64,000 nucleotides of DNA from Leptobrachium leishanense (Eukaryota > Chordata > Amphibia > Anura > Megophryidae), in the NCBI GenBank assembly GCA_009667805.1, contig CM019067.1, positions 165,341,073-165,405,072 of the forward strand, given 5' to 3'. Shown in pieces: positions 42,720 through 55,547 of this stretch (position 1 is the stretch's first letter; each line of letters starts with the position of its first letter). The position numbers and the translations under genes are program-made. The notes below the pieces were generated by a model. It was not told where the DNA came from, ran no database searches, and saw only the letters and a list, made by a program, of their open reading frames with translations.

Positions 42720-45317
42720 TGGGCGTGAGAGTACCCCCACCTATTTTTCCAGAAAAAAAGCACTGTATGTTGAAACATGGATGCTTTAGATGCACTAACT
42801 GCGTTACCTGCAGTCATATGCTACCTGGTCCGACTTTTTCACATCCTAGGACTGGAAGGAAATTTAATATCCATCATCATATTACCTGTTCAACTGAATT
42901 TGTGATTTACTTAATTACTTGTCCGTGCGGACTTTCATATGTAGGGAAGACCGATAGACCCCTTAGAGACAGGATTAGAGGCCATAGATGGGCTATCACT
43001 AGGGATGAGCCGAACACCCCCCGTGTTCGGTTCGCATTCGAACTCAAACAATTTCAAAAGTTCGAGTTCGAACTCGAACACGAACCGAACTCAATGCAAG
43101 TCAATGGGACTCAAAAGTTCGATTTTTAGAGTGCCCTCAAAGAGGGCATATATGCAAGATATTTGCCATAAAAGGTGTATGGGGGTCTGGGTAGTGCCCT
43201 GGGGGACAGGAAACAAGGACAAAAAGTTTTAAAAAAAAGTTTTTAAAGGAACAGTGAGTTTTCCATGAAATAAGGGATAAAAATAAAAACGAAAAATTCC
43301 TTCAAATATCGTGCCTAGGAGGTCCCCATAACCTGCCCGTGAAGTGGCGGATTTGTAGGATGTATAGAAACATTTAAAAACCAAAAAAATGACATTTCAA
43401 ATGACGGTAAATGCTTTACCTTTAATCTATTCATAAACAACTGCTTGGGGCGGCAGCCTGTATGAAAAGACATTTTAGGACGCGCAGAACAAGTTTAATG
43501 ATTTTTTGGCTAAATTATGGTGAAACTTATGCAGGCTTTGGATGAAAGTAACAATAGGTGCTTTAAAATTTGGCCTTTAGTGTCGGCAACAGTGCCTTCA
43601 CACCATAACCCTTTTGTGGTATTGTGGAAGAGTGCAGGGTTGGACCATGCGGTCATATACTAAAAAGATATGAATCTGGTAAAGGCGTCAGTGCACCCAA
43701 ATATTGTGCCTTTTGGCGGCAGCAAGTGCCTTCACACCGTAACCCTTTTTTGGTATTGTGGAAGAGTGCAGGGTTGGACCTTGCGGTCCAATATTAAAAT
43801 TATATGAATCTGGTAATATAGGCATCAGTGGCAGTGCACCAAAATATTACTGCGCTATAGTGTATGGCAGGATGGAAGCGCACCAGCAGTAACAAGCAGC
43901 GGAATATACCAGACAGGGGCACAGAGCCAGAGTAGTTGTTATAACAAAACCAGCTCAACAACGTTTAGGCACTAGTACTGAGCTACTGTTTATGGTGAGA
44001 ATTGGTGCACACCAGTCCTGGTGGCTCTGCGTCATCACGTCGCGCCCTGCCCCCTGATCACTCACAGCTGCGCCGGGTGCCGCCGGAGCTCCTGGCATTC
44101 GGCCAGCTGGCGGCACCATTCGTCTGGGGCCCCCCCGATCGCCACCCGGGCCCTGGATGTCACAATATTACAATCTAAATGCAAACGGGTTAAGTAACCA
44201 AATTTGTAAGAAGAAGAATTAATGCAGCATATGAATCCTCACACTGCCGGGCAGCACCTTAAAGCCCGGTTCACACCTAAGCGTTTTACAGCGCGTTCCT
44301 GCACGCTGTAAAATGCATAAACAGGGAAATCCCATTATTTGCTATGGGACCCGTTCATACCTGGGTGTTTTACAGCGCGCAGGAACGTGCTGTAAATGTC
44401 CTATGCCAAAAGAAGTACAGGAGCTTCTTTGGGGCGTACTGCAGCACGTTCACTCTGCAGTCTATGGCCGTGAATGCGCTGCAACCTGGATCCTGGTTGG
44501 GTAGGCGGAAGGGGGGTCTGCCGTGGCTCCCTCCTGGATTCCATGCGTCACCTCTCTGGTACATGCACCCTGTAACCTGGATCCTGGTTGGGCGGAAGGG
44601 GGGGCTGCCGTGGCTCCCTCCCTGGAGTCCCTGCGCCACCTCTCTGCCACATGCACCCGTCTGGCCAGCCCGCACAGTCGCAGCTCTGTAATCTTGCGGC
44701 CGCATGCTCCTCAAATCAAGGGGTCCTTGGGAGGGAGGCTCCGGAGGGCTGCCCTCTACAGTGCCTGATTTAGAGGGCCTCGTCTGCCTGATGTTTTAGC
44801 AACAAGAATGTTTTATCCCATAGGCTTCAATGGTAAAAATATTTCTGTTTTAATTCAATATCTAATAAACCATTGCTTATAATATTCTGCAGTAAAGAGT
44901 CTCTTTATTTTTAGATTTTTTTAGGATTTTTTAAGCATTTTTTTTAAAAAATCAATTTTTTTTTAGAACTTTTGGCGAACACCCCAAAAAGTTCGAAGTA
45001 CGCAAACTTTCGAACTGCCAAAGTTCAAATCGAACTCCGAACAGATCGAACCGAACAGCTCATCCCTAGCTATCACTACTGCATTTAGGGATGGGTTTAC
45101 CGATAAACCCGTGGCTAAACACGTTTTAGCACTCCAGCATAGATTACCTATGCTTAAATTGAAAGCGATCGACCATATACCACCTTTGAGGAGAGGAGGC
45201 AATCGCTCTCAGCTATTGTTGCAGAGAGAGGCTTTTATGACGATCAAATTGGATACAGTATCACCTAGAGGTTTAAACGAATATGTGTCTTTTACTTCTT
45301 TTTTGTCGTCGCGTTAA
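42720..45317 (+). pseudogene. PLE GIY-YIG endonuclease, split
   Basis: The first part has the Cys pair region 'CFRCTNCVTC' (PLE-type) and the GIY-YIG core: 'TEFVIYLITCPCGLSYVGKT' with 'RPLRDRIRGHRWAI'. After the hAT insertion the frame continues with 'FTDKPVAKHVLALQ' and the C-terminal 'LLLQREAFMTIKLDTVSPRG' block to a TAA at 45315. No stop is seen in either part, so the hAT insertion is the only clear break in what remains. Confidence 0.9.
43000..45068 (-). mobile_element. Non-autonomous hAT element (copy 1)
   Basis: The ends TAGGGATGAGC and GCTCATCCCTA are perfect inverted repeats, flanked by a perfect 8-bp duplication GCTATCAC (42992-42999 and 45069-45076). The left end matches the right end of the element 46498-52706, so it lies in the opposite orientation. 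It has 2-3 units of the ~135-bp subterminal repeat (43560-43860) but no transposase. 44264-44490 looks like another MITE fragment with palindromic 'gttttacagcgcg' ends. 44470-44660 holds two copies of a ~100-bp unit starting 'aacctggatcctggttggg'. Confidence 0.93.
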
Positions 45318-45797
45318 TGATTTTGGAAACTTTGATTAAGTCCTTTTCCACAACTTTATTAGCTATCCGGAATTCTGGTATATATGAATTTTGTATGACA
45401 TATCGGGTAGTTAAAAATTGACATTAATAATTATGTGAATGATCTTTTTGTTCGTTCACGTTTATATTCTACTCGTCGCATTTGAAGATGGTTTATATGG
45501 TTCTTTTTTTTGGCATTAGAATAATATCTGAATATTAGTCATCCAGTGTTGATTTTAATTTTTTTCTTATGTTTTCACTTTAAACATACTTTTTCACGTT
45601 GTGCTTTTGCACTTGGAAATTATATATATATTTTTTGCTGTTTTGATATTGATGTAATAATTGATTAATTGGTCCTCACCTGTTATGTCATTTCCGGATT
45701 GGGCTGGGACATTTCGGTGTGGACTTTCAGAGGAGGTGGTGAGTGAATTCCTTATGCTTTTTATATATAAATATGTTGTTTGTTGATAGTTTGTTTA

Positions 45798-45832
45798 CCT
45801 TGATAAAGGCTCAGTCGGAGCCGAAATGTCGG
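45798..45832 (+). ncRNA. PLE terminal motif, hammerhead-like
   Basis: CTTGATAAA, then stem ggctc-agtcg-gagcc, then GAAATGTCGG. The arrangement parallels stem II flanked by the CUGAUGA and GAAA core strands, with both core strands degenerate. Confidence 0.4.
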
Positions 45833-45984
45833 AATTAATGTAAACTATAATAATAAATATTTTTTACTTTTAATGGAAGCCCTGGAGTGCATCCCGTATT
45901 GTCTATGGATATATAGTGTTTATTATTGCAGAAGCCACTTGCACATCACAGCAATTCGATGAATTGCATCTCAGAGCTCCTGTG

Positions 45985-46497
45985 CCACATTCCCCATATG
46001 CAGCAAGGAATTTTGGGTAGGATATGCAAATGACCTCTGTCTCACTTTTATGCATCCTGAGTCTGTTATTACACAGATCCCTAAAATCAATGCTATGCCA
46101 CACTGTGGCTTTGTAGCAGAGATAAGGTTTATGCAACTGATCAAATCCACACCTAGGACAGCGCTGTTTCGGGTTTGTTGGACCTTAATCAGCTAGGAGC
46201 TAGGCATGATGACCAGTTGCAGTGGATGCTTGGGACCCATAGGGCAATCAGTATCTACAAGAGTTGTGGTGGATGACAAAAAGTGAGATAAAAAGCTTCC
46301 ACACTATAATAGTGGTCATCATGCCTAGCTGATGAGGGTCCAACAAACCCTAAACAGCGCTGTCCTAGGAGTGTCTTTGACCAGTTGCATAAACGTTATC
46401 TCTGCTACAAAGCCACAGTGTGGCATAGCATTGATTTTAGGGCTCTGTGTAATAACAGACCCAGGATGCATGAAAGTGAGACAGATGTCATTTGCAT
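45985..46497. repeat. Foldback repeat, right arm truncated by hAT
   Basis: The arm at ~46015-46215 ('atgcaaatgacctctgtctc', 'gccacactgtggctttgtag', 'aggacagcgctgtttcggg') is matched in inverse by 46310-46497. The right arm stops exactly at the hAT terminus at 46498 and does not resume at 52707. Confidence 0.8.
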
Positions 46498-46849
46498 TAG
46501 GGATGAGCTGTTCGGTTCGAACTGTTCAGAGTTCGATTCAAACATCGCCCGTTCGGATGTTCGGAACTCCGAACATTTCCGCGTGTTCGCCGCATGTTCG
46601 CCCACAATGCACCACAATGGACCACGATGCACTTTTTCCACTGGTCTGAAGCTTGTAATTGGCTACAGCATGCACCTGAGTTTGGGTGCAAGACAGGTGC
46701 AAGACTATGCCAATCACGGTTTAAAGTCCTGATTGGGCAAATTTTGCCCAATCATGGGCTCACAGAGCTAAGTCCCATAGCACACTATATAAGGCATCCC
46801 TTGCAGCCCCAGCACGTGCTTTTTGAGAGGAGATTGTTGCGTTAGTGTG

Positions 46850-48060
46850 GGTTCTCACTGCCACCAGCTATTGGGGGGTCTCACTTCTACAAAATATCTG
46901 GGAATTGTTCTAATCTTTGTGTTCTCACTGCCAGCAGCAATTGTGGGAGTCTCACTTCTAGAAGATATCTGGGAATTGTGGTAATCTGTGTGTTCTCACT
47001 GCCACCAACTATTTTGGGAGTCAGTCATTTCTACAAAATATCTGGAAATTGTTCTAATCATTGTGTTCTCACTGCCGGCAGAAATTGTGGGGGTCTCACT
47101 TCTAGAAGATATCTGGGAATTGTGGTAATCTGTGTGTTCTCACTGCCACCAACTTTTTTGGGGTCAGTCATTTCTACAAAATATCTGGGAATTGTGGTAA
47201 TCTGTGTGTTCTCACTGCCACCAACTATTTTGGGGGTCAGTCGTTTCTACAAAATATCTGGGAAATATTCTAATCTTTGTGTTCTCACTGCCAGCAGCAA
47301 TCGTGGGGGTCTCACTTCTAGAAGATATCTGGGAATTGTGGTAATCTGTGTGTTCTCACTGCCACCAACTTTTTTGGGGTCAGTCATTTCTACAAAATAT
47401 CTGGGAATTGTGGTAATCTGTGTGTTCTCACTGCCACCAACTATTTTGGGGGTCAGTCGTTTCTACAAAATATCTGGGAAATATTCTAATCTTTGTGTTC
47501 TCACTGCCAGCAGCAATCGTGGGGGTCTCACTTCTTCAAGATATCTGGGAATTGTTGTAATGTGTGTGTTCTCACTGCCACCCATCAGGGGGTCTCACTG
47601 ATTTATAGGAGGTCTCTGGGAATTGTAATCTGTGTCTTCTCACTGCCAGCTATCAAAGGGTCCCACATACTTCTAGCAGATTTCTGTGAATTGCAATCTG
47701 TGTCTTGTCACACTGCCACCCATCAGGGGGGCTCACTGATTTATAGGAGGTTTCTGGGAATTGTAATCTGTGTGTTCTCACTGCCACCCATCAGGGGGTC
47801 TCACTGAATTATAGGAGGTTTCTGGGAATTGGAATCTGTGTCTTCTCACTGCCAGCTATCAGGGGGTCCCTCATACTTCTAGCAGATTTCTGCGAATTGT
47901 AATCTGTGTCTTGTCACACTGCCACCCATCAGGGGGGTTCACTGATTTATAGGTGGTTCCTTGGAATTGTAATTTGTGTCTTGCCACTGCCACCCATCAG
48001 GGGGTCTCACAGACTTATAGGTTTCTGGGAATTTTAATTTTGTCTTGTCACTGGCTGCCA
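46850..48060. repeat. Subterminal tandem repeat, ~70-73-bp unit
   Basis: About 16 units containing 'gttctcactgcca' then a 'ggtc.cac.tct' block and 'atctgggaattgt'. Alternating variants (ccaccaac / ccagcagc) form a higher-order unit of ~2-3 repeats, and a block around 47100-47270 recurs at 47290-47480. Lies upstream of the transposase, where hAT subterminal binding sites are expected. Confidence 0.9.
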
Positions 48061-48167
48061 GCTATCAGGGTGTCTCACTGAGTTATACCATAGTTCTGGA
48101 AATCTTTAATCTTTATACCAGAGTTGAATCAGAGTTCTGCATATCTTTAATCTATATATCACTCACC

Positions 48168-51100
48168 ATGTCAGAAAGACCAAAAAGGACAGGCAGATGC
48201 TCCCAGACACAGATAAGAGAGCAAGCAGCCTCTGTGTGTGTTGGGAGGCTGTGCCTCTGGTTGTCGTGGACGTGGTGCATCTTCTGCAGGGGCACGCTTG
48301 TCCTTTCTAACTGGTGCTGGCCATCTTAAGCAGCAGCAACATACAGAGGATTTGGTGGATTGGCTAACCAGGCCATCCTCATCCTCCGAGTCTTCTGCCA
48401 GCCAGGCTTGTAGTGCTTTACAATCCACTTCAGCTGCCAAAGCATCTAATGCAGCCTCCATGTCCACAGCTACTCGTGCCGTAGCCTCACTATCACACAC
48501 GGAGGAGTCAGCTGAATTGTTTGACTACAATGAGAGTGACATGCTGCTTGAGGATACGCAGCAACTTCAGTGCTCTGATTCAATCTCTGAAGTTGAGGAA
48601 GGGAGTATAATCAACCTAGAGAAAGGGGGTGCCAGTGATGACACACAAATAACTGGCACTCATGTTGCCCCAGCAGCTGCAGCATACTGCCAAGTTGGCT
48701 CCAATGATGAGGAGATAGGGGGTGAAGATGACATTGATGATGAGGTCACTGACTCCACCTGGATGCCTGATCGAACAGAGGAGTCAAGTGAGGAGGAGGA
48801 GGCACAAAAAACACGAGGCACAACGTCCTCTATGACCAACCGTAGCCAGTCCAAGGCATCAGATGTCAGAGCTGCTCAGGTGCAGAGCGCTGTTGTCTCA
48901 AAGCACACATCCAGGAACTCTGCTGTCTGGGAGTTCTTTAAGAAATGTGCAGCAGACCGCACCATTGCTATTTGTAATCTATGTCAGATGAGGATCAAGC
49001 GTGGGAAAGACACCGGACGCTTGGGTACCACGTGCTTGAGGCGACATATGACCACCTGCCACGCATCCCATTGGCACAACACTTTGCGTAGGTCCTCCTC
49101 ACCTGTCTCTACCCCCACTATATGTCCTGCCATGTCATTTCCTGCTACAACCTCCACTGACAGGGATACTGCTACAGTAATGGATGTACCAGGTCCTTCC
49201 TCACAATGTGACAGCATCCCATCAGCTGAAGATTTACGCAGTCAGATTACGTTGAATCAGCTGCTGTAGCGTAAGAAAAAATATAGTCCCAACCATCCCC
49301 AAGCACAGCGTCTAATAGCCAGCTTAGCAAAATTGCTTGCATTGCAGCTGCTGCCTTTCCACCTAGTGGACTCTGCTTCCTTCCGTGAATTTGCTGAATG
49401 TGCTGTACCACAGTGGCACGTTCCAAAATGCCATTTCTTTTCACAGAAGGCCATCCCAGCACTATACCAGCACTTGGAGTCATTGGGAAAGGCAGTCAGC
49501 AGCAAGGTGCACGTGACGTTAGACACGTGGTCTAGCAAGCATGGACAGGGCCATTACATTTCCTTCATGGCACACTGGATAACTCTGACTGTAGCTGGGA
49601 GGGATCCAAGATGAGGCTCTGTGCTGGAGCTTGTTCATTCACCACGCCTCCAGAAAGCTTCTTGTATGAGGTCTCTCTGCTCCACCACCACCTCTCCCTC
49701 TTACTCCTCCTCCTTCTCTGTCTCTGGCGAAGTGGCAGTTAAACCGACGCGTGACAGGGGCTACGCAATGGCTCAAGAAAAAAGATGCCATACTGTGCTT
49801 GAGCTGGTTTGTTTAGGGGACAGGAGCCACACCGGGCCAGAAATTCTGTCAGCTCCGCAGGGGCAGGTGCAGAGATGGTTAACACCACGCCAGCTTCAGC
49901 TGGGAATGGTCGTCTGTGATAATGGCAGCAACCTTCTGACGCATGTACCATGCCTAGCACAAGTCCTAAATCTAGTGGTACAGCATTTCCTAACCAGGTA
50001 CCCAGGGCTGGCAGAGCTTCTCAGCCAGGCCAGAAAAGTCTGCAGCCACTTCAGACGGTCATTCCCAGCAAGTTTTCGCCTGCAGAAATTCAAAGAGAAT
50101 TCCACCTTCCCACAAACCGTCTGATCTGTGACATGCCCACCAGGTGGAACTCGACATTAGCAATGCTGCAGCATCTGCACAAGCAGCAAAGGGTCATCAA
50201 CGAGTACCTGTGTGAGTATGGCACAAGGACAGGTTCAGGTCAACTTCTTTCCCCCCCCGCAGTGGCTGATGATCAAGGATGCATGCAATGTACTGTCACC
50301 ATTTGAGGAGGCAATGAGGATGGTGAGCAGGGACAGTGCATGCATCAATGACACAATTCCTTTAGTGTTCCTGCTGGAGCACACTCTGCGCAAAATTATA
50401 GATGTGACTCTAGAGGCAGAGCAGCGGGAGGAAGAAGAGGCCTTCCCTAGCTCTGAAGGCCCCAGTCTTTCCGCAGAAGGCATTCCAGCGGGTGCTCCTC
50501 AGATCAGACAGGAGGAGGATGAGGAGGAGGAGGAATATTTAAGTAGTGGGGCATTGAAGGTGGGGATTCCTCAAGGGAGGGTTTTGTGTGCCCAGAAACC
50601 CAAGGACTAGTACGTGGCTGGGAGGAGGCAGTGCACGATGGGGTCATCCTCCTCATTGACCAGGAAAACTCGGAAAGCTAATGCCACCTCCAACCTACGC
50701 TGCATGGGCTCCCTTATCCTGCAAAGCCTGATAAAGGACCCCAGGATTCATGCTATCAAGGAGAGGGATCATTAATGGTTGGCAAAACTTCTTGATCCAC
50801 AATACAAGGGTAAAGTTGCAGAGCTCATCCTGCCTGCACAGAGGGAGGACAGGATGAAAAAACTTGAGGACGCTCTAAAGTTACACTTGTGTAACACCTT
50901 TCCAGGCACTGGTAGGTTACCAAGTGATGACACACGTGCTTCTGAGGCTGCGGATGATCAGAGGAATAGTGGTGAAGGCCACGGCCGCTTGACTGATGCC
51001 TTTTTAAAAAATTTTAGTCCACGACACCCAGGGACGTCAAATGTAGGCACCCATTGCCAGCGTCTTCACCGTATGGTGCAGGACTACCTAGGGGCAAGGG

Positions 51101-51372
51101 CAGACCTGGATACCTTTCCAGCAGATGATCCACTGGCTTACTGGGTGTTGAGATTGGATCACTGGCCAGAACTTAGCCAATATGCTATGCAGCTACTAGG
51201 TTGCCCTTCATCCAGCGTGCTTTCTGAAAGAACGTTCAGTGCCGCTGGAGGTTTTGTCACAGACAAAAGAGTGCATCTGTCCACCAACTCTGTAGACCGG
51301 CTGACATTTATAAAAATGAATCAGTCCTGGATCAGCAGCTATCAATCCCCTGATGCTGACGTAACGGAATAG
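48168..51372 (+). pseudogene. hAT transposase (BED-finger type), inactivated
   Basis: The likely start is ATG 48168 ('MSERPKRTGR'); a frameshift near 48230 moves into the main frame. After an acidic, Ser-rich N-terminal region comes a BED zinc finger (48925-49065): W-E-F-F, then C-x2-C ('CNLC'), then H-x4-H/C in 'RRHMTTCH'. The DDE/RNase-H-fold core includes 'VTLDTWSSKHGQGHYISF' and 'MVVCDNGSN'. The C-terminal dimerisation block reads 'YAMQLLGCPSSSVLSERTFS' and 'NSVDRLTFIKMN'. Stops in the main frame: TAG 49267, TGA 49612, TAG 50608, TAA 50773; the frame is also displaced between ~50090 and ~50210, and ~10 residues seem missing after 'VCDNGSN'. Length (~1050 codons) fits a long ZBED-like hAT transposase. 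Confidence 0.92.
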
Positions 51373-51439
51373 ATCGGGGATTTCTTCTGCATTCACAAAA
51401 CCTCCACCACTGAACTCCTACACAATACCACAAAGGGGT

Positions 51440-52130
51440 TATGGTGTGAAGGCACTTGCTGCCACCAAAGGCAAAATATTTGGGTGCACTGACACCATTA
51501 CCAGATTTATATCATTTAATTTTTTTGAACCGCAGAGTCCAACCCTGCACTCTTCCACAATACCAAAAAAGGGTTATAGTGTGAAGGCACTTGCTGCCAT
51601 GAAAGGCACATTATGTGGGTACACTGACGCCATTACCAGATTTATATCATTTTAATTTTTTGAACCGCAGGGTCCAACCATGCACTCTTCCACAATACCA
51701 CAAAAGGGTTACGGTGTGAAGGTACTTGCTGCCACCAAAGGCACAATATTTGGGTGCACTGATGCCTTTACCAGATTCATATCTTTTTAATTTAGGACCG
51801 CATGGTCCACCCCTGCACTCTTCCACAATACCACAGAGGGGTTACTGTATGATGGCAGTTGCTGGCCTGGCACCAAAGGCACAATTTTTGGGTGCACTGA
51901 CACCTTTACCAGATTCATATCTTTTTAATATAGGACCGCAGGGTCCAACCCTGCATTGTTCCACAATACCACAAAGGGGTTACGGTGTGAAGGCACTTGC
52001 TGCCATGAAAGGCACATTATTTGGGTGCACTGACGCCATTACCAGATTTATATAATTTTAATTTTTTGGAACACAGGGTCCAACCCTGCACTCTTCCACA
52101 ATACAACAGAGGGGTACGGTGTGACGACAC
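51440..52130. repeat. Subterminal tandem repeat, ~135-bp unit
   Basis: Five to six units with 'ggcacttgctgcca', 'tttgggtgcactgac', 'ttaccagattta' and 'gcactcttccacaatacca'. Unit starts at 51451, 51586, 51721, 51854 and 51992. The shorter hAT copies have 1-3 inverted units at 43560-43860 and ~55500. Confidence 0.92.
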
Positions 52131-52706
52131 TAAAGGCCCAATTTTAAGGCACCTATTGTTACTTTCATCCAAAGCCTGCATAAATTTCACTATAATTTAG
52201 CCAAAAATCACTAAACTTGTTCTGCGCGTCCTAAAAGGTCTCCTCTTTTAATACAGACTGCCGCCCCAAGCAGTTGTTTATGAATAGATTAAAGGAAAAC
52301 CGTTTACCGTCATTTGAAACGTCATTTTTTGGTTTTAAATGTTTCTATACATCCTACAAATCCGCCACTTCACGGGCAGGTTATGGGGACCTCCTAGGCA
52401 CGATATTTGAAGGAATTTTTCATTTTTATTTTTAACCTTTATTTCATGGAAAACTCACTGTCCCTTTTAAAAACTTATTTTTTTTACTTTTTGTCCTTGT
52501 TTCCTGTCCCCCAGGGCACTACCCGGACCCCCATACAGCTTTTATGGCAAATATCTTGCATATATGCCCTCTTGGAGGGCACTCTAAAAACCGAACTTTT
52601 GACTCCCCTTGACTTGCATTGAGTTCGGCTCGAGTTCGAACTCGAACTTTTGAAATTGTTCGAGTTCGAATGCGAACCGAACACGGGGGTGTTCGGCTCA
52701 TCCCTA

Positions 52707-54016
52707 TTCTTAACCTGTTCAAGATTTTTGACAGGTTCTTGGTCGTAAGCTTTGTTGAAAAAATGGCCTTGGATTGCTTAAATCTGCCAACAAACGTCAG
52801 TGTACTCCACCTTTAACATGCTAACCTGATGAATGCTCTTACTGTGGACTAAATCCTATCTGGAGCTCCCTGCAGTTCAAGGTTAAATAAATTCTGCAGG
52901 TGGAGCCACTGTTACAGGGAGGGGTTCTTCCCCAAGAGGTGTTAGCCCCTATATATATATTTAAAAAAAGACAATGGAATTTGTAGGTTGAATACTATAA
53001 ATTCTATCATCTCACTGAATGACCTCAAATTCTCTACAATAGTCAATCTCTCATGAGCATCATTCATGTCATGTTATCAACAATTCATTAAAGTTTTGCT
53101 GAACAGGCACTTTAATTGTAGATGACAGTCCTTGAAATACAGCAAAACACTAGTGGCAATGACTGCATGGCCTGAATAATAATGCAGATCGAAAATCCTT
53201 ATGCCAGCTATAACTCTGATATACTGTATGTGTCTCAATATATCAGACACATATCTACCTCAATATAGATGTTTGGATTCCTGGAATTTATATTTATATT
53301 AATGTGAGCAGCAAGATACTATAATATGACAATCCTAACCCAAACACAATTGTTGATAATCATCTACTTTGTATTAAATTCTCAACAGACAAATAAATAT
53401 ACCGTATGAACAACAGCAAAAAAAACAATTCTTTTTTCACTGTATAAACGGGGCACCTGTTTCTGTTAAATAAGAACCATCTAATGTAATGTTTCTTGTA
53501 TTTTTATTGTATTTCTTGTTGGATCCATTCTCTTCTGGTTGCACATCACTATTTTATTTTTTATCGCTAAAAAGTGTTCATATATGTTTTATTCATTTTC
53601 TGGAGGGAGAATCAATTTATCAAGATGGGATTCCTAAGGAACTACCTAGATGCATTGTTTTATTTCCTTCTGCAGAATGTGTTATCCTTCAGAGCTTGCA
53701 TACCTTTACTGCAGGAGTGATTTTCACACTGTGAAAAGACAAACTTCCAAGCAAGGACTCTGTTCTTCTTTATGTTTGCAGAAGAATGAGACTTCAGTTC
53801 TATAACGCAAAACTTTATTGATACATGACAACATAAATGAAAAAAGACAATACCCACTTACCCTTTGGAAGAAAACCTTTACCATGCACATAGAGTAAGT
53901 AACAAGAAAGTAGCTTTTGCATCACATATCCTGTAACAATATGTTTTCAAATAAATTAGTATTTTATGTATTTAAAGGCATCATGAATTGAGAAAGGGTT
54001 TGTAGCCCCATATCTA
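52707..54016. other. Unassigned spacer between hAT and Tc1
   Basis: AT-rich, with one short AT microsatellite near 52950. No frame or terminal repeat recognised. Confidence 0.4.
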
Positions 54017-55547
54017 CAGTCAGGTCCAGAAATATTGGGACATCAACACAATTCTAACATCTTTGGCTCTATACATCACCACAATGGAGTTGGAATGAAA
54101 CAAACACAATGTGCTTTAACTGCAGGCTGTCAGCTTTAATTTGAGGGTATGTACATCCAACTCAGGCGTAGGACTTACAGCAGTTTGCAGATGTGCCTCC
54201 CACTTGTTAAGGGACCAAAAGTAATGGGACAAATGGCTTCTCAGATGTTCCATGGCCAGGTGTGTGATAGTCCCTCATTACCCCAATTACAATGTGCAGA
54301 TAAAAGGCCCAGAGTTCATTTCAAGTGTGCTATTTGAATTTGGAATCTGTTGCTGTCAACTCTCAAGATGAGATCGAAAGAGCTGTCACTATCAGTGAAG
54401 CAAGCCATCTTTAGGCTGAAGAAACAAAACAAACCCATCAGAGAGATAGCAAGAACATTAGGCGTGGCCAAAACAACTGTTTGGAACATTCTCAAAAAGA
54501 AGGAATGCACCGGTGAGCTCAGCTACACCACAAGACCCGGGAGACCACGGAAAACAACTGTGGTGGATGACCGAAGAATTCTATCCCTGGTGAAGAAAAC
54601 ACCCTTCACAACAGTTGGCCAGATCAAGAACACTCTCATGGAGGTAGGTGTATGTGTGTCAAAGTCAACAATCAAGAGAAGACTTCACCAGAGTGAATAC
54701 AGAGGGTTCACCACAAGATGTAAACCATTGGTGAGCCTCAAAATCAGGAAGGCCAGATTAGAGTTTACCAAACAACACCTAACAAAGCCTTCACAGTTCT
54801 GGAACAAGATCCTATGGACAGATGAGACCAAGATCAACTTGTACCAGAGTGATGGGAAGAGAAGAGTATGGAGAAGGAAAGGAACTGCTCATGATCCTAA
54901 GTAGTGATGAGCCGAACACCCCCATGTTTAGTTCGCATTCGAACTCGAACAATTTCAAAAGTTCGAGTTCAAACTCGAACACGAACCGAACTCAATGCAA
55001 GTCAATGGGACTCGAAAGTTCGATTTTTAGAGTGCCCTCCAAGAGGGCATATATGCAAGATATTTTCCATAAAAGGTGTATGGGGGTCTGGGTAGTGCCC
55101 TGGGGGACAGGAAACAAGGACAAAAAGTTTTAAAAAAAAACTTTTTATAGGAACAGTGAGTTTTCCATGAAATAAAGGTTAAGAATAAAAAATTCCTTCA
55201 AATATCATGCCTAGGACGTCCCCATAACCTGTCCGTGAAGTGGCGGATTTGTAGGATGCATAGAAACATTTAAAAACAAAAAAATTACATTTCAAATGAC
55301 GATAAATGATCCTTTTCCTTTAATTCCTATTCGTAAATAACTGCTTGAGGCGGCAGCCTGTATGAAAAGAGGAGATGTTTTAGGACACGCCGGACAAGTT
55401 TAGTGATTTTTTTTTACTAAATTATGGTGAATCTTATGCAGGCTTTGGATGAAAGTAACAATAGGTGCTTTAAACTTGGGCCTTTAGTTTCGGCAACAGT
55501 GCCGTCACACCGTAACCCTTCTGTGGTATTGTGGAAGAGTGCAGGGT

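Larger units (their letters stand above)
42666..45905 (+). mobile_element. 5'-truncated Penelope-like element split by a hAT copy
   Basis: Only the endonuclease and 3' untranslated region remain. The GIY-YIG coding part runs 42720-42999 and resumes at 45077 after a 2069-bp hAT insertion. The 3' UTR (45318-45905) ends with 'ttgataaaggctcagtcgg' then 'agccgaaatgtcgg', the PLE terminal motif. 5' truncation is typical of target-primed insertion. Confidence 0.85.
46498..52706 (+). mobile_element. hAT transposon with broken transposase
   Basis: Starts TAGGGATGAGCTGTTCGG and ends GTTCGGCTCATCCCTA, the same termini as the copies at 43000 and 54902. It is 6209 bp and carries a recognisable BED-finger hAT transposase plus subterminal tandem repeats on both sides. 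Flanking octamers differ (ATTTGCAT left, TTCTTAAC right), so no target duplication is present; the left flank is a foldback arm whose continuation is missing on the right. This copy may be the autonomous relative of the two shorter copies. Confidence 0.9.

Noticed and set aside
46978..47601. Plus-strand frame of 207 codons with repeated hydrophobic CVFSLPPT-type units
   Set aside because: It translates the ~70-bp subterminal repeat of the hAT element; repetition explains the open frame.
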